The notes beneath the pieces were generated by a model. It had not been told where the DNA came from. It saw nothing but the letters and a program-made list of their open reading frames with translations, and did no database searches. A DNA stretch of 64,000 bases from an uncultured Bacteroidales bacterium (GTDB taxonomy: Bacteria; Bacteroidota; Bacteroidia; Bacteroidales; UBA932): the NCBI GenBank assembly GCA_947167015.1, contig CAMVGM010000003.1, positions 1-64,000 on the forward strand, in the 5' to 3' direction. Every line of letters starts with the position of its first letter. Within the stretch, counting starts at the first letter, position 1. Position numbers and translations under genes: made by a program. Of this stretch, positions 59,501-64,000 are shown in pieces.

Positions 59501-60702
59501 CTCCCGTCCAGGGGCTTGCGGAACAGGCCGGCGCCGTCCGTGGCCACCCAGAGGGTGGTGCCGTCTTCATACACGGACATGATGCAGGCGCTGTTCTCCC
59601 CGGGCAGGCCGCGGCTGCTGCAGCCGATGTAGGAGAAGCCGAACATGGATTTCGGGGCGACGGCGATGCCTTTCTGGTACAGGCCGAGCCAGAGGTTGCC
59701 CTGGGTGTCCTCGAACATCAGGGTAGCCTTCCAGTCCCGGGTGTCTTCCCGGATGGAAGAGATGCGGGCCGGTCCCAGTTCTTCGCTGCGCGGGTCGAAC
59801 TGGAACAGGCCGCCGTTCTCGTTGCAGACCAGGAAGGGCCGGCCTTCGTCGGGACTCGCCTGGCCGTTGAAGATGATGGAAGAAGCGATCAGGGAGGATG
59901 CCTGCCGGCCGCGTGCCTTCCGTATGGTCCCGGTCGCGGCGTCGAAGAACAGCAGGCCTTGGGAACTGCCGATCAGGAGGGCGCCGGAATAGGGGTCCGC
60001 GGCGATGTCCCCGAGGCGGATCTGCGCCGCCTGCCGGAGGATCTCCGGGCTCCAGACGATGCCCCGGGCGGGTGTCAGGCTGTCCGCGTCCAGGATGGCC
60101 GGCAGGCCGGTCCCTTCGGGAAAGACCCACAGGCGGCGCGCGGCGTCCAGGAAAAGGGTGCGCACGTATTCGGACGGGAGATAAGGGTACAGGCGCTCGC
60201 GCAGGTCCCCGCGCAACTCCCGGGTGTCCGGGTCGATGAAATAGACGCCGTACCCGCTCGTGGCGGCCAGCAGGCTGCTGCCGTCGCGTCCGGGCAGCTC
60301 GAGCAGCCGGCTGATGTAGGGATTCGAGTCGGGGATCCGTTCGTCACGGAAATCGTAGCGGCTGAAACTGTTGTAGTCCGAGTCGAAGACGTCCAGTCCG
60401 CTGGCGGTACCCACCCATTTGGTGCCGCGGCTGTCCTCGAGGATGTCGATGACGGAGGAACTGGTCAGGGTGTTCTCTTTTTCGCGGTCGTGCCGGAAGG
60501 TCTCGAAGCCCACGCCGTCGAAACGAAGCAGGCCGCCCTCCGTCCCGATCCAAACGAAGCCCCGGCGGTCCTGGTAGAGGCGGTTGACCTGGGTGTTCGG
60601 CAAGCCGTTTTCCGGGGTGTACAGGCGGGCGTCCTGCGCTGCGGCCAGCGCCGGGAGGAGGCAGGTACAGCCGAGGGCGAGAATTATCCGTATCTTTTTC
60701 AT
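56569..60702 (-). CDS. Hybrid two-component system regulator (HTCS)
   Basis: 1377 aa; propeller repeats, Y_Y_Y domain, TM, FTNLTHEIRTPLTLV (HisKA), HATPase, receiver (VLTDLVMPGMTG), AraC HTH (VSEVAYRIGFSSHSYFSSSFRDYFGVSP). Confidence 0.97.
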   Translation of the reverse strand: MKKIRIILALGCTCLLPALAAAQDARLYTPENGLPNTQVNRLYQDRRGFVWIGTEGGLLRFDGVGFETFRHDREKENTLTSSSVIDILEDSRGTKWVGTASGLDVFDSDYNSFSRYDFRDERIPDSNPYISRLLELPGRDGSSLLAATSGYGVYFIDPDTRELRGDLRERLYPYLPSEYVRTLFLDAARRLWVFPEGTGLPAILDADSLTPARGIVWSPEILRQAAQIRLGDIAADPYSGALLIGSSQGLLFFDAATGTIRKARGRQASSLIASSIIFNGQASPDEGRPFLVCNENGGLFQFDPRSEELGPARISSIREDTRDWKATLMFEDTQGNLWLGLYQKGIAVAPKSMFGFSYIGCSSRGLPGENSACIMSVYEDGTTLWVATDGAGLFRKPLDGSGPERIYNRDNSALSNNSVMAVTGDVRGTLWIGTFLDGLYYLDGSGVKKFSGWDVVGTERIRTLAYDPVRDQVYVGTYGAGLVIIDAARRKISGHLVEDDYRWISALHLDANGLLWVGTYNGPKRYDPSSGRILPYTILQQDPVPPRIYAIAGNADGTMWFGTEEGLFCVDEATRDVRQFTETDGLANNVIRDILCTSGGDVWISTTRGLSRLAPRTGKITSYYASDGLQGNEFRSGAAFRSNSGRLYFGGTAGLTAFSPLLIGGSAHAVPQVSLARLTLLDREVTYDPEAGSANLIDKHISEASRITVPRGVDLFSVEFSVPEYTNPQRIVYDYRLRGYDAGWRTVQAQQRSVTYTNVPPGRYELDVRAYFAGEPDGFTQHTVSLKVEAPWYRTGPAFLCYLLLLTGLAFLLRRFYRQRKQREIQEKDAELKELRLGLFTNLTHEIRTPLTLVMGPLRTLRENEQDPAQKDTYNLMYRNCLRINRLVNQLMDIRKIDAGQMPMHFRQTDLVYFVKDIMQSFLPLAESKHIRFGIDAVHAEENVWIDQGNFDKIIYNILSNAFKHTPDGGRIRLGISAPRTNRGELAPEIREFLEVSVFNSGSRIEDAYISRIFDRFIQVDPYDANTGSGVGLNLTKMLVALHHGQIGVENEEDGVRFRVLVPLGKDHLSDQELSATTHHQDLYVKGREIRLDSHEDETFASAASEDRKAAKALRTVFVVEDDDETREYLSSLLRSRYNVVACAAAQEALSRIGETVPDAVLTDLVMPGMTGTALCAEIRRNPATKHVPVLILTGQDGEQEAQAASDSGADKFLSKPISVELLLSSISQVIDAREAVKDKFGVAMNFDYSGIKMGSADERLMRRVTESIQEHLEDPAFDVTALCEDVGISRVHLNRKLKEYGKEPPSVLIRKCRMKQAAYLLANNKVNVSEVAYRIGFSSHSYFSSSFRDYFGVSPREFVARLQENPDDEALRKLFE

Positions 60703-60719
60703 TTTCGTTCCATTTGGTA

Positions 60720-60727
60720 CAAAAATA
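60720..60727 (-). promoter_or_regulatory. -7 motif TATTTTTG upstream of the HTCS gene
   Basis: Minus-strand TATTTTTG 18 nt from the HTCS ATG. Confidence 0.5.
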
Positions 60728-60812
60728 CAAATTCAATTTTTACCGCAAGCGGAATGTTACGAATTTAATAGCTTATGTAACAGGCTTTGCGCGGCTCAAT
60801 TATTAAATACGA

Positions 60813-60820
60813 TACATTTG
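60813..60820 (+). promoter_or_regulatory. -7 motif TACATTTG upstream of susC-like gene
   Basis: TACATTTG about 55 nt upstream of the susC-like ATG. Confidence 0.6.
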
Positions 60821-60874
60821 CGATGGCGAAAATCCTGAAAACAGACAATCCCAATCTCATTAATCTCATCAACT

Positions 60875-63800
60875 ATGCAATTAAACCTTAAGAAAACGCT
60901 CGCCCTCGTGGCCGTAAGCCTGATGGCGCCGCTGTTCGCCCTTGCGCAGGACATCAGCATCAGCGGCACGGTCACGGACAAGAGCGGAGAAACCGTCATC
61001 GGCGCAGCCGTGATGGTCGTGGGTTCCAACAACGGCGCCGTTACCGGTGTCGATGGAACGTATTCTCTCCAGGCGGCCTCTTCGGCTATCCTCGAGGTCT
61101 CCTGCATCGGCTACAAATCGCAGCGCGTTGCCGTCCAGGGACGCAACCGCATCGACATTGTCCTCGAAGAAGATGCCGAGCAGCTGGAGGGTACCGTGGT
61201 CATCGGTTATGGTACCGCCCGCCGCCAGGACGTGACCGGTTCCATCGTCTCGGTCGGAGGCGACAACCTCCGTGCGGTCCCCGCCGGTGATGTCACCCGC
61301 GCGCTCGACGGCCGTATCGCCGGTGTCGAAATGACCCAGACCAACTCCAAGCCGGGCTCTTCGATGCAGATCCGCATCCGCGGCCAGCGCTCGCTGTCCG
61401 CCTCCAACGATCCGCTCATCGTGCTCGACGGCATGCCCTTCATGGGCTCCCTGACGGATATCTCCCCGAGCGACATCAAGAGCATGGACATCCTCAAGGA
61501 TGCCGCCTCTACCGCCATCTACGGCTCCCGCGGCGCCAACGGCGTCATCATCATCACGACCTACAAGGGTGTCGAAGGCCAGGAGCCGAAGATCTCCTTC
61601 AACAGCTACGTCACCCTCAAGAAGGCCGTCAAATATCCGATGATGCCGCGTGAGAAATATATCCAAATGCGCCAGATGGCCGGCAAGTTCCAGAACACGC
61701 TGGACGAATCCGACACCCAGTTCACCGACTGGCAGGACATGTTCTACCGCACCGGTTATACCCAGAACTACGACCTCAACATCGCCGGCGGCACCCGGAA
61801 CGGCAGCTACCGCTTCGGCGTCACCTATTTTAACGACGAGGCCGTCGTCCCGACCCAGGGCTACGACCGCATCGCGCTGAACGGCAGCGTGGACCAGAAG
61901 ATCGGCAAGTGGTTCCGCGTCGGTTTCACCACCAACACCAGCTACACCGCCAATACGGGCAACCAGGTGGATATGTACGCCGTCCTGTCCAAGTCTCCGC
62001 TCGTGGTGCCTTACGATGCTGACGGCAATCTCAAATGGCGCGTCAACATGCCGCTCGACGTCGATCAGTATGTCTTTACCCGCGAGCGCGTCGAGGACCT
62101 GACCGCCCAGGGCGTCTATGTGAGCGAATCCAAGTCGATCGCCACCTACAATACCGGGTACGTCCAGTTCAACTTCCCCTGGATCGAAGGTCTCAATTTC
62201 AAGAGCAGCGTCGGCCTGAACTACCGCAACTCCAAGGGCGGTTCCTTCACCGGCGTAGGCGTGAACGGCTCCGCCACCAACCCCAACGGCGCCTCCTGGT
62301 CCTTCAACGATACCTTCAACTGGACCGTCGAGAACCTCCTGACCTTCGACCGGACCTTCGGCAAGCACCACTTCAACGCCGTGGCGCTCTATTCCGCCGA
62401 GCAGACCACCAGCAGCGGACAGTCCCTGTCCGGCAAGAACATTCCGAACGAACTCTTCCAGTACTACAACATCGGCAGCGCCGTCGCTTCCGACATCACG
62501 GTGAACGGCGGCAGCTACACGCAGACCGGCCTCATCTCCTACATGGGCCGTCTGATGTACACCTACGACGACCGCTACATGTTCTCCGCGGCCGTCCGCT
62601 CCGACGCTTCCTCGCGCCTGGCGACCGGTCACAAGTGGCACACCTACCCGGCCGTTTCCGCAGGTTGGAACATCCACAACGAGGCCTTCATGCAGGACGC
62701 CGGCAGCTGGCTGGACGAACTCAAGCTCCGCATCGGCTACGGTGAGACCTCCAACCAGGCCATCTCCGCCTACGCCACCCTCGGCCGCCTCAGCACGATG
62801 CCGTACAACTTTGCCGATACGCAATATGCGACCGGCTACTACGTGTCCACGCTTCCGAACGAAGACCTCGGCTGGGAGTACTCCCAGACCTGGAACTTCG
62901 GTCTCGACTTCGGCTTCTGGCGGGGCCGCCTGCGCGGTACCCTCGAGTACTACCGGGTGGATACCAAGGACATCCTCCTGAGCCTCGGCCTGCCGTCCAC
63001 CTCCGGCGTGAGTTCCTACACCGCCAACATCGGCGCCACGCAGAACCGCGGTCTCGAACTGACCCTCAACGGCGTCATCCTCGACAAGGGAGACTGGCGC
63101 TGGGATGCCGGCCTGAACATCTACGCCAACCGCAACAAGCTGGTTGCGCTGGCCGACGGAACGGACCGCAACGAAGGCCAGGCCTGGTTTGTCGGATATC
63201 CGCTGAACTGTCTGTATGACTACGAGTTCGACGGCCTGTGGAAAGAGGGCGATCCTTACATGGACATCCTCGAGCCCAGCTCCGTCGTGAACGGCATGAA
63301 AGAAACGATCGGCGGCATCAAGGTCAAGTACCACGGCGATTACAATGCCGACGGCACCCCGGTCCGCGCCATCGACGACAACGACCGCGTGCCCATCAAC
63401 GCCGAGGCGCTCTTCCAGGGCGGTTTCAACACCAATGTGAGCTGGAAGAACCTGGAACTCTCGATGATCGGTTCCTTCCAGGCCGGCGGCATCCTGCTGT
63501 CCTCCCTGCACAGCGGCAACTCCTACCTGAACATGCTCACCGGCCGCCGCGGCCAGATCGACGTCGATTACTGGACGCCGCAGAACCCGAATGCCCGTTA
63601 TCCGCGACCGGGATCCAAGATCAGCAACGACAGCCCCAAGTACTCTTCCGTGCTGGCCCAGTACAACGGATCCTATCTCAAGATCCGCACGATCACGCTG
63701 GCATACCGCTTCCACAGGCTCCCGGCCCTGCGCCGCGCCGGCATCGACAACCTCCGCGTCTATGCCACCCTGCAGAACCCGGGCCTCGTGCTCTTCTCCG

Positions 63801-63952
63801 ACTTCACCCGCGAGACCGGACTTGATCCGGAAGCCAACGCCAACGGCGGCTCCACCGCCAGCGGCCGTCCCGGTCCGAGCCGTCTCTCCTACGTGGGCTT
63901 CAATACGCCGAATACGCGCAACTTCCTGTTCGGTGTGAACTTGACTTTCTAA
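60875..63952 (+). CDS. SusC/RagA family TonB-linked outer membrane protein
   Basis: 1025 aa; carboxypeptidase-like N-domain (ISGTVTDKSGETVIGAAVMV), TonB box/plug VVIGYGTARRQDVTGSI, DAASTAIYGSRGANGVIIITT. Confidence 0.97.
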   Translation: MQLNLKKTLALVAVSLMAPLFALAQDISISGTVTDKSGETVIGAAVMVVGSNNGAVTGVDGTYSLQAASSAILEVSCIGYKSQRVAVQGRNRIDIVLEEDAEQLEGTVVIGYGTARRQDVTGSIVSVGGDNLRAVPAGDVTRALDGRIAGVEMTQTNSKPGSSMQIRIRGQRSLSASNDPLIVLDGMPFMGSLTDISPSDIKSMDILKDAASTAIYGSRGANGVIIITTYKGVEGQEPKISFNSYVTLKKAVKYPMMPREKYIQMRQMAGKFQNTLDESDTQFTDWQDMFYRTGYTQNYDLNIAGGTRNGSYRFGVTYFNDEAVVPTQGYDRIALNGSVDQKIGKWFRVGFTTNTSYTANTGNQVDMYAVLSKSPLVVPYDADGNLKWRVNMPLDVDQYVFTRERVEDLTAQGVYVSESKSIATYNTGYVQFNFPWIEGLNFKSSVGLNYRNSKGGSFTGVGVNGSATNPNGASWSFNDTFNWTVENLLTFDRTFGKHHFNAVALYSAEQTTSSGQSLSGKNIPNELFQYYNIGSAVASDITVNGGSYTQTGLISYMGRLMYTYDDRYMFSAAVRSDASSRLATGHKWHTYPAVSAGWNIHNEAFMQDAGSWLDELKLRIGYGETSNQAISAYATLGRLSTMPYNFADTQYATGYYVSTLPNEDLGWEYSQTWNFGLDFGFWRGRLRGTLEYYRVDTKDILLSLGLPSTSGVSSYTANIGATQNRGLELTLNGVILDKGDWRWDAGLNIYANRNKLVALADGTDRNEGQAWFVGYPLNCLYDYEFDGLWKEGDPYMDILEPSSVVNGMKETIGGIKVKYHGDYNADGTPVRAIDDNDRVPINAEALFQGGFNTNVSWKNLELSMIGSFQAGGILLSSLHSGNSYLNMLTGRRGQIDVDYWTPQNPNARYPRPGSKISNDSPKYSSVLAQYNGSYLKIRTITLAYRFHRLPALRRAGIDNLRVYATLQNPGLVLFSDFTRETGLDPEANANGGSTASGRPGPSRLSYVGFNTPNTRNFLFGVNLTF

Positions 63953-63964
63953 TCGGATCCGAAT

Positions 63965-64000
63965 ATGAAAAAGATAGTTAAAATCGCATTGGGTATCGCC
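63965..64000 (+). CDS. Start of the next gene, probably SusD-like lipoprotein, truncated by window end
   Basis: ATG then MKKIVKIALGIA, 12 nt after susC; SusD expected by synteny. Confidence 0.6.
   Translation, partial: MKKIVKIALGIA

Noticed and set aside
56680-60768. 1362-aa ORF antisense to the HTCS
   Set aside because: Same GC-driven artefact; the HTCS domains are clear on the minus strand.
60881-63715. 944-aa ORF antisense to susC
   Set aside because: Antisense artefact; SusC has complete domain structure.
1-64000. tRNA, rRNA, CRISPR array, transposase, integrase or toxin-antitoxin signals
   Set aside because: No convincing example was seen by eye; intergenic gaps are short (mostly below 260 bp). 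tRNAscan or Infernal would be needed to exclude small RNAs.

Overview
The window is about 60% GC and densely coded. It looks like chromosomal DNA of a Bacteroidota (Bacteroidales-type) bacterium: SusC/SusD and a hybrid two-component regulator, fused SecDF, and repeated TAnnTTTG -7 promoter motifs. Left to right it carries: the 3' end of malQ; a lipoprotein; a porin / imelysin lipoprotein / di-haem cytochrome lipoprotein / ResB-CcsA operon; nfeD-floA; secDF; dnaE; a membrane-anchored LytTR regulator divergent from a DUF4353 (Cthe_2159-like) lipoprotein; a ThiL-like protein that lacks the catalytic motifs; glyS; folK/DUF59/sufE/sufS; ruvA; mnmG-ybeY; a TonB-family protein; hflX; sdhB/sdhA with no adjacent cytochrome b subunit; ruvB; an AT-rich, DnaA-box-like intergenic region; mfd; coaX; an envelope operon (OMP, TPR, LptC, PpiD-like); galK; an endonuclease/phosphatase-family protein; ychF-CpXC; an SDR and uxuA; a YeiH-type transporter with a membrane-anchored isochorismatase; an AAA ATPase bracketed by near-identical hairpin repeats; and a putative glucuronoxylan utilisation locus (GH43, MFS, GH115, HTCS, SusC, start of SusD). 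I saw no rRNA, tRNA, CRISPR array, transposase or prophage. The best second-look items are the ThiL-like putative pseudoenzyme, the ATPase between duplicated hairpins, the imelysin/di-haem/CcsBA module, the LytTR-DUF4353 pair, the TM-isochorismatase fusion, the SDH pair lacking SdhC, the long inverted repeat before secDF, and the possible oriC-like region before mfd. No computation or database search was run. Family calls come from reading the translations.
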